Source: Monomorium pharaonis
Taxonomy: Eukaryota; Arthropoda; Insecta; Hymenoptera; Formicidae
Assembly: GCF_013373865.1 (NCBI RefSeq)
Contig: NC_050470.1
Span: forward strand, 17,177,244 to 17,241,243
DNA length: 64,000 bases
Reading direction: 5' to 3'
The translations under genes were made by a program, and so were the position numbers. Of this stretch, positions 24,192 through 34,734 are shown piece by piece; the stretch's first letter is position 1; each line of letters opens with the position of its first letter. Under the pieces are notes generated by a model. That model was not told where the DNA came from. It worked only from the letters and a program-made list of their open reading frames with translations, and made no database searches.

Positions 24192-24674
24192 AACACAAGA
24201 CCACAAAAAGTTTTTTACCATAAATCTGAGAATAGACCTGATTTCTTATACGTTTCTGAGATCGCTAAATTCAAATCTGTCATCGGTTTTGCTCCATCAC
24301 GTCAGGATTTTTAGATATAATCAGGTAACTGAGCTCATTTCTTATGAAACAATATCCAGACTTTGTAGCAATAAACCTAAAACTTTCCAAACTTATGAAA
24401 CTCATAAAAACTATACGTACAAATTCCATAAACCCATGACTACCTGATTATTACCTAACTGACTATTACCTTACTATTAACTAACTGACTGACTATTACC
24501 TATTATTTCATGAGAAATGAACTTAATTAATTGATTATTTCTAAAAATTTTAACGTAATGGAGCAAAACTAATAACAGCTTTAAATTCAGTGACCCCTAA
24601 AACATATAAGGAATCAGGTCTAATCTAAGATTTATGGCAAAAACCTTTTTGTGGTCTTGTGTAATCGGACTAGT
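24192..24674. mobile_element. MITE B, copy 2, opposite orientation to copy 1
   Basis: Unit of about 480 bp with arms of about 190 bp: ACACAAGACCACAAAAAG-TTTTTTACCATAAATCTGAG at the left mirrors ATTTATGGCAAAAACC-TTTTTGTGGTCTTGTGT at the right. Internal ATTACCTAACTGACTATTAC-type tandem units are shared with copy 1. The two copies together form a large second-order palindrome. Confidence 0.85.
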
Positions 24675-24738
24675 AAAAATTAATTTTTCTAACAAACTAT
24701 TAAGTACTTTACTATTTAACATATGAGTTGTATATCAT

Positions 24739-25112
24739 TTAACGGTCTGCATCGGATCTTAGTGATATATATAATTCTTCTATTAAATTTAATTTTCTTA
24801 GCTTTATTTTAAACTGCGCGCCAACAGGATTCGTCAGATTTAGGTTGGGTTTGGAGAGCACACTTTTGGCGCTGTGGGCGTGCTCTATCTTTCTTCGACA
24901 TTCACTGAGCAACAAGGATAGAATGATACTTTTAGCGCTAATAGCTTCTCCCCGAACCCAGCCTTAAGATGCTCTCGAAATTTAGCTTAATATCTATCTT
25001 TTAAGTCTGACGAATCCTGTCGGCGCGCAGTTTAAAATAAACCTAAGAAAATTAAATTTAATAGAAAAATTATATTTATCACTAATTATAAGATCTGATG
25101 CAGACCGTTAGG
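24739..25112. mobile_element. 374 bp foldback
   Basis: AACGGTCTGCATCGGATCTT pairs with AAGATCTGATGCAGACCGTT. Arms continue with AATTTAATTTTCTTAG and AACTGCGCGCCAACAGGATT/AATCCTGTCGGCGCGCAGTT. The loop near 24900 is GC-raised. Nested in the 23230-25374 foldback. Confidence 0.85.
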
Positions 25113-25693
25113 CGATTTACAATTAATTGATATGTTTAACATATTACGGTCGGTTAGAATCAATGTACTAATATTGCTACTATTTAACATTTTTACTACA
25201 ATACTTTCTCTGAAACCTATTATCGTATTACATAATTAATCGATCTGATAACTTTATAATTCTTACGTTTTTCGTTAATTAATAAAAAAGAGATGTTTGA
25301 AGTAGTGCTTGGAATTTTTAATATAAGCATAAAGGATTATCTTTTGCAACACATCGCATTCCAAAAGCATGTTTCCAGTTCAGGTTCTCGTTTCTTGTGA
25401 ATATTAATATCTTGTTATTATTGATTCCCAGTGAACACAGTAATATAGTAGCAGTGTAACAGCAATGTAACCGAATATAACAGATTACGATATTCTGAAA
25501 TTACACGTAACTTACATGTAAGTTACAGTTTCCGACTCAGCAATATAACATGTTATAATTACATGTTATCTAACCGTCACACAACAGTTACAAAGAAAAA
25601 TAAAATAAAATAAAAATTTCAAATACTAAATTTAGGATAAATTTTTATTAATTAATTAAATTTAAATTATGTTATTTTTTATTTTATTCTTAC

Positions 25694-25768
25694 TTGCCGC
25701 TGCTAGGTTTGAACCCGGGACCTTAGGATGACGAACCTTGTACTCTACCTGCTACGCCAATTTGTCTC
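25694..25768 (-). pseudogene. tRNA-derived sequence (SINE-head-like)
   Basis: The minus strand reads TGGCGTAGCAGGTAGAGTAC (box-A-like D arm) and, about 35 bases on, CCGGGTTCAAACC (box B / T arm). The acceptor and T stems do not pair fully and no clear anticodon loop can be assigned, so this is not a functional tRNA. A tRNA-headed SINE trapped in the element is the likeliest source. Confidence 0.6.
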
Positions 25769-25797
25769 ATCGATATGGGTACTTGTTATTGTCTACA

Positions 25798-25932
25798 TAT
25801 ACCTATATGTTATAAACTGACGCAACTATATTATTTTTTATAAAAGCAATTAAATTTTGCAAAACATTAAAAATAAATAGCATTAATTTATTTACTTATT
25901 AATTTCATTGTTAAATTTATCTTTTTCCATAA
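25798..25932. repeat. repeat R2, copy 1
   Basis: About 135 bases from TATACCTATATGTTATAAAC to ATTTATCTTTTTCCATAACC match 53301-53437 in inverted orientation at high identity. Confidence 0.8.
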
Positions 25933-27927
25933 CCTTAATAATTTGATAGAAATTGCGATCTATTTAGCACTAATCTTTGAAGCGTTCAAATGATTAATCA
26001 GATGGTTAACTATATAGATCATAATTCTAAGAAAAATTGAATAGTATACATTTATTATTCTGTTTTTGTTCAGCTCATGATGAATTTAGATTTTGTGCAT
26101 TTTTTGTGCGCAGTAATTGTAGACAAACCGTTATTTTTTAAAACATTATCTTTATAATAATTTTTTTTATTATTAAATAGATCTGTCATTTAGAATGTTA
26201 TAATGTCTGATTTCTGAGTCAACTACGACGCATCGTTCCGTAATAACATTGATACGAACGTGTTATGTTACGATTATACAATTTTTGTTGAATAACTGTA
26301 CCTCCAAAACGATGTATAACAGCTATATCACTTGCGTATAACAAATATTACGTAACAGGTTATTTCCATGTCATATAGCACCTACATATCACAAGAATAA
26401 CAATGTTAAATTACATGTAACTTCCATGTTATTGCCGCTATAAAATGTGTTCACTGGGTTAGCTTCTTTTAGATTTTAATTATGTGAAATTATTACTTAA
26501 TGAAATTAATATTATATATATTATTACTAGTATTGGTATTTACTAAGAACTTGTATGTAATATGAAATTATTGACTAAGTTTATGGCTATAATATTTAAT
26601 TCTGTGACTTGTTAGATCTCAATATACAGATTACGTTACAATATCTTTGTTATTAAAATATGCACTACAGCTGTCATTAAAAAAAAAAAAAAAAAAATTA
26701 AAAACATCACGTAACTTTCAAGATGACTTGCTCCTTAAGCCTTGCTAGAAGTTTAAAAAACTCAAAACAACAAATGTAAAAGAATATATCTATAAAATCT
26801 TGGCTTTGTAAATAAGTAAAAAATCATGAAGAAATGCTCATATGAGTCAAAATACGGATTGTAATACTCTAATCAGTGTATTCAAATAATTCATTATAAT
26901 AAAAAACAAAAATTAAAATTAATATAAAATAAAATTAAAATTTGGATACTCTTGATTTGATTTCATTCTGTTAACTACTTTTTTGTTGATTTAATGTGTC
27001 ACTCTCTGCTGCCACAAGATTACATTTCCAAGCAGTTAACCCTTTACATAGAATCGTTACATAGAATCTAGAAAGGACCTTTTATTTTTAATCCTGAATC
27101 AATAGTATTTACTCTTCTCGCTGAAGAGGAATAACAGTTTTTCATGTTTCTGAATTTGTTTTTTTCACAAGGAGAATCCAAACCAAGATTCGGAACGTAT
27201 TTGAATTTTAATTTTATTGTATGACATTAACTTTTGTGATGAAATTTTTGTGTTTGTTTTGTTTTTTATTTTAGTTTTGTTTTTATTGTAGTTAATTATT
27301 TTAATACATTGATTTGCGCATCAGTCCGTGTTCTGCCTCATGTAGACATTCTTTCCCGATTTGTAAAAAAAAAAAGATTCTTATTAGAAATTTTCTTATA
27401 TTGTAAAGAATATGACATAATAGACTTTCACAAACTCCGCCTATTCTTGAGCATCTTTGGTTGCTTTTTGATTTGAGGCAGTTCTAAGAATTTAATCGAG
27501 ACAGCTTAGTCGGAAAAGTTACGCCTAGTGTAAGAAGCAGAAATCTAATAAGAAAAATGGTTTTGTCACACAACTTACCTCGCAATCGGCCTTTTTATAA
27601 CCTACAGAAAAGCACCGACAGCGTTAATATAGACAGCGACGGCACATCATGATATCATAGAAGAGCACAACTAAAGTGCATCGATAAAAGGACATGATTA
27701 TGTTACTCTGTCGAAATCCTCCCAACAGGCTCGAAGCAATTATTTTCTGTATTATATTATGTTACATCATATTACTCCCCATCATATTATTCTTCGCTTC
27801 ACTTTTTCTTTTATAATCAGTGCGTTTTTACTTTAAACTTTATCAAAATATAATATTAATACAAGTTTTTATACTTTTGTATAATTTTGACAACAATTTT
27901 TATAGATATATATAAATTGTTGGCAAA

Positions 27928-27929
<2 letters not shown>

Positions 27930-27969
<40 letters not shown>
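27930..27969. repeat. (TC)n microsatellite
   Basis: About 19 TC units with one CCC interruption. Confidence 0.95.
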
Positions 27970-27970
<1 letters not shown>

Positions 27971-28800
27971 AAGTTTAATTGTAAAGACTAAATCATAAAT
28001 TTGTATTAATATAATATTTTGTTTCATTTTTTTCAAGAATTTTTTCTTGGGTGTCTTCAGCACTCGCCTACAAGATTGTCTCAGATTGTAATGTCAAAAA
28101 TGAGAAAATACATATTAAAATTTCTTCTAAAATATGATAAAATAAAAATTATCAACAAATTAAAAATATAAATCAGTGTGTTCAAAAATTTAAAAATTAA
28201 TGACAACGAATTAATGAGTTTGATTAGATATTAATGTCAATACAAATAAAGATAACATAATAAAAATACATTAAACATTTCGACCTGCAAAATGGTTATC
28301 TTCAGTGACGATAATTTTATAAAACGGAAAATTATAATAAAATAATTAAAAAATGTTTAGCATTTCGAATTGATAGATTTGTTCATAAATACGTCATTTC
28401 ATTAAGTGTGTGAGTAAATCCGTGAAAGTGTTGCTAGGTAATACGGTAATACACTTTGTAAAAGACGGAAAATTTCTGGATAGTACTACAATTGCATGTA
28501 ACGTATGTTTCTTCGAATGATTTTCAGTCGTCGAATAATGAACCAATAGTAATTAATCGATAGATTTGTTTATAAATCACTTAAGTATGAGTATGTCAGA
28601 GAGTGTTAATAAGTGATTATTAGTTAAGTATTAATAAGTGATATCATTTACAAAAGAACTTCTGATTTATTAAGTGATGTGGATTTGTCACATGAAAACA
28701 TGACGTGCGATCAAGATTAACAAGTAGTTTACCCGCGATAAAATTATTTATTTAACAAATAGTATGAAGACATTGAATTTTTACAAATAAATAAATGAGA

Positions 28801-28801
<1 letters not shown>

Positions 28802-28839
<38 letters not shown>

Positions 28840-28848
28840 GGTGTGTGT
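28802..28848. repeat. (GT)n microsatellite
   Basis: About 22 GT units, one interruption. It lies 75 bases before a copy of repeat R1. Confidence 0.95.
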
Positions 28849-28921
28849 AAAAGAAGAATCATGTGTATCATTGCGTGTAATTTATTAGAACTCGATCCGT
28901 TTAGCCGTTTCTGAGATCCAA

Positions 28922-29020
28922 TAATCTCGGGTGCTCGCAAGTTGCGTACTTGCGTAAAGAGCACGGTCGGACTCGCGCTGCGCGTTTACTTGGCGCGAGC
29001 CACTACCGTGTCTCTTAATC
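28922..29020 (-). repeat. GC-rich repeat R1, copy 1
   Basis: On the minus strand: AAGAGACACGGTAGTGGCTC, GCGCCAAGTAAACGCGCAGC, GCGAGTCCG, then GCAAGTACGCAACTTGCGAG and CACCCGAGATTA. About 100 bases with a potential stem GCTCGCGC/GCGCGAGT. Copies occur at 46.3, 48.8, 54.4 and 58.7 kb. Confidence 0.8.
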
Positions 29021-29029
29021 ACAGCTGAT

Positions 29030-30745
29030 ATTCTACGTAATCGCTCACGTCAGACGGTGAGTTGTGCCGCCTCTGCCTATTTCCTGTACTCATCCTGTAA
29101 TTTGCTTTTTTTATAATTCAAAAAGTAAGCTTTAAAATATTTTTTGTAGAGAAAAAACTATTTTAGAATTAATTGAAGAATACATCTTTTTAGGAACACT
29201 TGTTCTGAATCATCCATTGATTGTATTTTGTATATATATTACCATATATTGCCAAATGCGTCTACTATTCTGCATATTCATTATGCTCCTTGGATTAATC
29301 ATTCATTATACCTCAAAATGTATACATTCACTTTTGATCAAGTATTATATAGCTGATTGACAATTTTACACACACTAAATAAATTATTTACTAATATTAA
29401 AAAAATCACTTATTAATATTTTTATAAAATTATTTATTTGTATATTCCTTACAAAATACTTATTTGAAACAAATTAATACATTTTAACATCAAAAATATT
29501 ACATCAGTAATCCGTAGGCACGGACTCACCAAACATTAATTTTTCTGTAAAGAGAAAGGTGAAATCGATATTATCTTATTATACTTGATAAGGATCTGAA
29601 CCCTAGGTCGAAACGTCATAATGTAATTATTAACAAATTTGCCACTCAAGTCGACAATAAAATGTCTATTATAATAGATATCTGAAATATCAAATTATAA
29701 TTATGTTTATTTGTATACAAATCAGTACCAAATAAGAAATTAATAAGAAATTATTAAGTAATACGCATTAAGCAACATTGTCTCCTAATTTATATTTTTT
29801 CTCATTTTTGGAATATATTTGATATGCTATATATATGCTATATGTATATAGAGAGAGAGAGGGAGAGAGAAGAAAATATTGTAATAATTAACATAGCCAC
29901 CCATTTACATTTTATATAATATAACTTTGTCAATATTCTGAATCGAAACTTCACGATTATATTCATCAAAGTGTTGTTTATTAGAATTTAAATTTAAAAT
30001 TATGAAATATATACTAAATTTATATTATTTATAAGAATGTTGCGGCCTATAATAGGCCGAAGAGAAACAGGAGGGTAATATAGCTACTACAAAAATAGAT
30101 GTAAAAAATTTTGTTTAAAAAATGACAGTATTTTGTTAGAAAATTATATATTTATGTAAAATAGTTATATTAAAACAGGTAATTTTTTTATTTATGTTTA
30201 ACGAAAGTTAAATAAAATTAACTTTAAATTGAAATAATGAATTGTTTAATATTTGATAAACCAAGGGTGCTCCCGAACGTTACACAACGTTAAGTAGAAC
30301 CCAAAATATATTATGCTATAATTGTAGAAAAAAAATAAAATATTGCTAAATACATACATTTACACATAACCTTTTCCTTCTATCGCAAGACATACTATGT
30401 ATACTGTCACGTGAATGGTGACCACAGCGACAATCGATTTATCGAGAAATTGCCGCGATATCTCGAAAGTGACCATATTATCAGCACACTTAGATGATTA
30501 TATTAGCAAATATTATTGTTTAATTTTGTATAACTCAAAAAATGTACAACCAAATAAAGAATTAAATAAAAAAAAATACTCAAATATATACATTTGGGTG
30601 ATAATGCGTTAAGTTTAAAAAAGATGAGAAAGTATGTGTAATTAAATGTTAAAATGTACCTTAAAAAATTTTGGAAAATCTCAAATGTAAAAATGCCTTG
30701 TAGCAATTGTTGCACTTTGTCATATTAGCGTTACTATATAACATC
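29030..30745. other. AT-rich spacer, no gene seen
   Basis: A short GA run near 29850 and a small palindrome GGCCTATAATAGGCC at 30044-30058 are the only structured elements noticed. Confidence 0.45.
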
Positions 30746-30749
30746 AGAA

Positions 30750-30903
30750 GGAGGTTGATTCTGTATTTCTAAAGAAAGTGAAAATATGAATAGTACTGCA
30801 TTGTCTCCACTAATTGGTGTATACTTTTAGAATTAACAATATATACCAATCACTGTTGCTCACTTATTACATTTTCACTTCTTCAGAAATACAATTGACC
30901 CCT
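30750..30903. mobile_element. MITE family M1, copy 1
   Basis: A 150 bp inverted repeat whose ends read GGTTGATTCTGTATTTCTAA and, inverted on the right, GGGGTCAATTGTATTTCTGA. The arms continue with AAGTGAAAAT and GGTGTATAC/GTATATACC-type sequence. It is the same family and orientation as 62615-62774. The right end gives the more complete terminus (GGGGTCAATT). Confidence 0.85.
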
Positions 30904-31049
30904 ACTACTAAATAAATGGCTACTAAATAAGGCTACTAAATAAATGATACCATAAATGATTATTAGAATTCGTCAGTGAATAATTGAAATAATATGGATA
31001 ATCATATTATCCGCACTGGCCATATTACCTTCTCCTACATATTATATAA

Positions 31050-31095
<46 letters not shown>
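31050..31095. repeat. (TA)n microsatellite
   Basis: About 22 TA units immediately before the polypyrimidine tract. Confidence 0.95.
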
Positions 31096-31098
<3 letters not shown>

Positions 31099-31099
31099 T

Positions 31100-31470
31100 A
31101 CACACTCTTCTTTTTTTCTCTAATCTTCTCTCTCTCTTTCTTATCTTTTCTTTTCTTTTTATCTAACCTATTATTATTTTATTTAACATTGCATTATTTT
31201 TGTAATCACTTTCTTCATTCATCTCTTTCCTTTAATTTCTCTCATCCTATTGAATTTTTATCTTTGTTTATTGTATTATTTTTTTTACTTTTTTATTCTT
31301 TTATATTATTCCCTATCTTCTATTTTTACAATGTACTTTTTTTATATTTATTGTTTTTATTTCTTATATCTCTTTTATTTCCTCTTATTTTTATTGAACT
31401 TTATTACTTTTGTTATTTATCTCCAATACTGTCTTTGGTTTTCTTCTCACAATCTACATTCACACGCTCT

Positions 31471-31549
<79 letters not shown>

Positions 31550-31590
31550 TTCTCTCTCTCCATTTCTCTCTATCTATCTATCTATCTTCT
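31100..31590. repeat. 490 bp polypyrimidine tract including (TC)n
   Basis: The plus strand is overwhelmingly T and C, with a pure (TC)n run at 31474-31543 and ATCT units at 31568-31585. It creates Leu/Ser/Phe-rich frames of up to 239 codons in all plus frames. The mirror-repeat character favours triplex (H-DNA) structure. Confidence 0.92.
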
Positions 31591-31599
31591 TCTCGTTAC

Positions 31600-31960
31600 A
31601 CTTCGATTGATAGAGACAGAATAAATCGTTGTCGGGAGGGAGGGATGAACGAGAACAGATTGGTGGAGGCTATCATTGGTTGTATGAAGCTGCAAGAAGG
31701 GGTAGCAAAATGATATCGCGGTGGGGGTTAGTATTGTTACAGTACTTAACGAGCGACCGTGGCAATCAGTATCGTTCCCCGCTATCGAGATCCGCGGCAC
31801 CCAGTAATTCTACCAATTTAAATCAATCTCAACCAAAGCATGGCCGACGTACACCCATAGACCATTTTGTTTTCTTAATGCACTCGATTCAATCGGTGAC
31901 ATATCTTTCACAATCATCAACATGATTGTATGCTACTTTCGGAACTGGTTATATTTTTGC
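31600..31960. promoter_or_regulatory. GC-raised single-copy island
   Basis: Mixed composition with open frames on both strands (31629-31925 plus, 31582-31800 minus), none with a recognisable domain. It follows the polypyrimidine tract. Could be regulatory DNA or a non-coding exon; coding is not supported. Confidence 0.25.
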
Positions 31961-31989
31961 ACATAATCTTCAAATAATCAAAATTAAAT

Positions 31990-31992
31990 TAA

Positions 31993-32024
<32 letters not shown>

Positions 32025-32029
32025 TATTA

Positions 32030-32099
<70 letters not shown>
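31990..32099. repeat. (TTA)n microsatellite
   Basis: About 36 TTA units with two one-unit interruptions. Confidence 0.95.
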
Positions 32100-32246
32100 T
32101 AACATTTAGTGTTACAAAGAGAATATTTTATTCTTAAATAGAAAATTCTTAAATCTAGAATAAAATAATCTTTATGCTATCTCTTTAATTTTCTCAGATG
32201 GATTCGAATAGAAATTTGTGACAATCTCATAATATTCTTGCAGGAA

Positions 32247-32499
32247 TGATGTCCGATGTTGTATTCTTCACCAACACCGTACGCTCAAGAAAGATAGGTT
32301 ATGATGAGAGAGAAGATGTGATACCGATTCGCCGGTGTCCAATATCCGTTTTACTTGCACTCGATACTAATGCCGTTTCTCGCTCGAGTGCGAATGAAAC
32401 GGATTTTGGACACCGACGAATCGGTATCACGTCTTCTCTTACATCATAACTATCTTTTTTGAGCATGCGGCGTTGAAGAATGCCGCCATCAGACACCAT
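32247..32499. mobile_element. GC-rich 253 bp hairpin
   Basis: GATAGGTTATGATGAGAGAG, AAGATGTGATACCGATTCGC and CGGTGTCCAATATCCG pair with CGGATTTTGGACACCGACGA, ATCGGTATCACGTCTTCTCT and TACATCATAACTATC. Arms of about 115 bp, loop about 40. The two overlapping frames on opposite strands encode similar peptides because of the symmetry. MITE-like, or a long hairpin RNA source. Confidence 0.85.
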
Positions 32500-32531
32500 T
32501 CTTGCCGGTTAACCGTGCACAACGCACTCTC

Positions 32532-32630
32532 TTGTTCGCGTCGCATGTTCCAAGCATGTCCCTACATGTTTCTACGCACTTCAATGAAGAAGCATGCTTG
32601 GGGCATGCTTAGGGCATGCGACGCAAACAA
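32532..32630. mobile_element. 99 bp hairpin packed with GCATG motifs
   Basis: TTGTTCGCGTCGCATG at the left mirrors CATGCGACGCAAACAA at the right. Between them AAGCATG, CATGCTT and GGGCATG recur, again a self-complementary short unit. Confidence 0.7.
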
Positions 32631-32639
32631 ACCCTTCTA

Positions 32640-33640
32640 TTATGTTATTCAGGGTAATTGTCTCGATAAGACGCGGCACTTTGCACAACGCACACTTTTA
32701 CACGTTACGCGAGAAATTATGCGGAACGATAATCAATACGCGAAATCGCGCCGCGATTCGCGATACTTAACGTTGGGTGAGCATCAAATATGACGCTAAC
32801 ATCGCGCGCTTTATCAAGTAAATATCGAGTAAAGAATTATTCTACATGCAAAAATATATAAGCTTAAATTTATATATGTTGTTCTTGTCTCAAGATAATA
32901 AGTCAGAGGAGAATAGGAATTATTGATTTAATCTAAATATTGTTTTATTTTTATGCTACTTCAGGTTGTAATGAGAATAAATGTGTCAAGAATATTTTTT
33001 GCCTAGTTATCAGAAATCTTTTCTGAGGGTGTACATACATAATGTATACATATATACACCAGAAATGTATGCGTCTTTATATGTATAGCAGCTTACTATT
33101 TTATAAATCTGTGTGTCTGATTCTTTACTTCATTATAGTATACTACTTCATTTTTGGATTATATTTCTCAAACAAAAATTAAAAATTAAGCTTCAAAAAT
33201 ATCAATATAAATTAAAAAATGTCTTCTATCAGATGTATAGCAGTTTCTATAATACTTTCACTGTTTGTAAAAATGTTTTTATAATATAACTGATTAAAAA
33301 ATTGAGTAAAATTGGTATAGTAGACATACAGTAATGACAGAATTCAGATATGGCTACATAATGTACTACTTTTGTCATTTTTCTCTTGTGCACTATTACT
33401 GGTAGGCTTTGAAGCAACATTTTGTTGATGCTTTACCACTTGCATCTTTCCGACTTTTCGTATTTTTTATGTACACTGTACTTAAACTCTGTGCTGTGCA
33501 ATAAACATACATACATACATAATAGAAGAATAACTATGAAATAAATTAACAAACTAAGTAATAAAATATTTTTACGTATTAAACAATAAAGTTTATAAAA
33601 CAAAAAAAACTAGAATTAAAAATTTTAAAAATAAAAGCAA
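32640..33640. other. spacer, no gene seen
   Basis: 32640-32800 is GC-raised (CGCG-rich); the rest is AT-rich with a short CATA run at about 33508. No element ends recognised. Confidence 0.4.
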
Positions 33641-33646
33641 GTTTTA

Positions 33647-34728
33647 GAACCAAAAGGCGCTAATTGCCTACAAATTAATTGCCAACCGCATCGATTGCCA
33701 ACAGACCGTTTGCCAACAAATCTTTTGCGCACAAAACTTTTTGCCTGCAAATCGATTGCTTACAAGCTCTTTTGCTCACAAATAAAAAATTAAGAGAGAC
33801 GATGTGCGTTTGCACACACAAACTTTTGCCTATTACAAGCGCCATTGCACACATGGGAGTATTTATTTACATTAGGAAACACAACTCCGATGACCTTGAC
33901 CTTGATGCATGATATACAGGTGAAAGTACTGATCAATTTTTTCTTATAAATTAATTGGCAGTCTAGTTATAGTTATCGTAACATATAAAAGTATTGATTT
34001 TTATTTAAATTAATGAACATTTCATATTATTTTAATCTAGATATGTTTTATTAAAGTTATCATCCTGAATAATCTTCAAAATTTTACTCGATAACTATTG
34101 TTTATTGTGTGGAAGCGTGGAGTGGATGTCACTTCGTGTGGAAAATCAAAAATCCATGTGAACAGAGCAATTATTGATCTCGTCGCGGGCTATAAGCACC
34201 AAGGTACGTGATTGACCTCACTTCGCGTGGAAAGTTAAAAAATCATGTGGAACAAATCAAGTTTTATTTAAATATATCTCTAAAACGAGACCTCTAAGAC
34301 GATCAATTTATTTATAAGAAAAAGTTGATCAGTTCCTTCACCTGTACAATATACATCAAGGTCAAGATTATCGAAGCCGTGTTTCCTAATATATATGTAT
34401 AAATACTGGCAATAATATTACGTAATATGCAATGGAGCTTATGCGCAAAAGTTTGTGTGTGAAAATGTACTTTGTTTCTTAATTTTTTATTTATGCGCGA
34501 AAGAGCTTGTAGGCAATTGATCTGTAAACAATAATATTATGTGTGTCATAGAGTTTGTGTGCAAAAATTTGTGCGTGTAAACGTATGTTATCTTTTAATT
34601 TTTTATTTGTGCGCAAAAGAGCTTGTAATTGATTTGTAAACAATTGATTTGTAAGCAAAAAGTTCTGTGCGCAAAAGATTTATTAGCAAATGATCTGTTG
34701 GCAATTAATTTGTAAGGAATTAAGTTCC
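33647..34728. mobile_element. foldback element, family F2 relative, 1.08 kb
   Basis: The left arm is a series of about 13-mers (TTGCCAACAAATC, TTGCCTGCAAATC, TTGCGCACAAAAC). The right arm is the mirrored series (GATCTGTTGGCAA, GATTTGTAAGCAA, GTGCGCAAAAG). An inner arm pair reads AACTCCGATGACCTTGACCT against ATCAAGGTCAAGATTATCGA. The loop has two partial direct copies of CACTTCG(C/T)GTGGAAA. Confidence 0.8.
33891..33905. promoter_or_regulatory. tandem nuclear-receptor half-sites in foldback arm
   Basis: TGACCTTGACCTTGA, whose complement is TCAAGGTCAAGGTCA: two overlapping extended AGGTCA half-sites. The mirrored arm keeps one (TCAAGGTCA, 34356-34364). Motif match only. Confidence 0.4.
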
Positions 34729-34734
34729 TCTCCT

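Larger units (their letters stand above)
23230..25374. mobile_element. outer 2.1 kb foldback enclosing several MITEs
   Basis: Left GTTGCAAAAGATAATCATTT and AATTCCAAACACTACTTCAG pair with right TTGAAGTAGTGCTTGGAATT and AGGATTATCTTTTGCAAC. Arms are about 100-170 bp. Between them lie MITE A, two copies of MITE B and the 24739-25112 foldback, so the loop has grown by repeated insertion. Confidence 0.8.
25427..26458. mobile_element. 1.03 kb CCCAG-ended element carrying a tRNA-like sequence
   Basis: Termini CCCAGTGAACACA and TGTGTTCACTGGG are inverted. Subterminal regions hold GTTACATGTAAC-type palindromes (25500-25570, 26340-26430), as in MITE A. The interior contains a degenerate tRNA-like block and a 130 bp segment repeated near 53.3 kb. 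No transposase frame. Confidence 0.75.
26459..28900. other. AT-rich spacer with simple repeats
   Basis: A poly-A run (26679-26697) and a (TC)n microsatellite (27930-27969) are present. The 27000-27800 stretch is of mixed composition and single-copy in the window, with no exon that I can defend. Confidence 0.4.

Noticed and set aside
25694..25768. Functional tRNA gene
   Set aside because: Acceptor and T stems do not pair and no standard anticodon loop can be drawn.
30994..31713. 239-codon plus-strand frame, Leu/Ser/Phe-rich
   Set aside because: It is the translation of (TA)n and the polypyrimidine tract; equally long frames exist in the other plus phases, and no domain is present.
31629..31925. 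98-codon plus-strand frame in a GC-raised island
   Set aside because: No domain, no splice context, and an overlapping minus-strand frame of similar quality; kept only as a possible regulatory island.
32246..32499. Two overlapping frames on opposite strands with similar peptides
   Set aside because: A consequence of the hairpin arms, not a protein pair.
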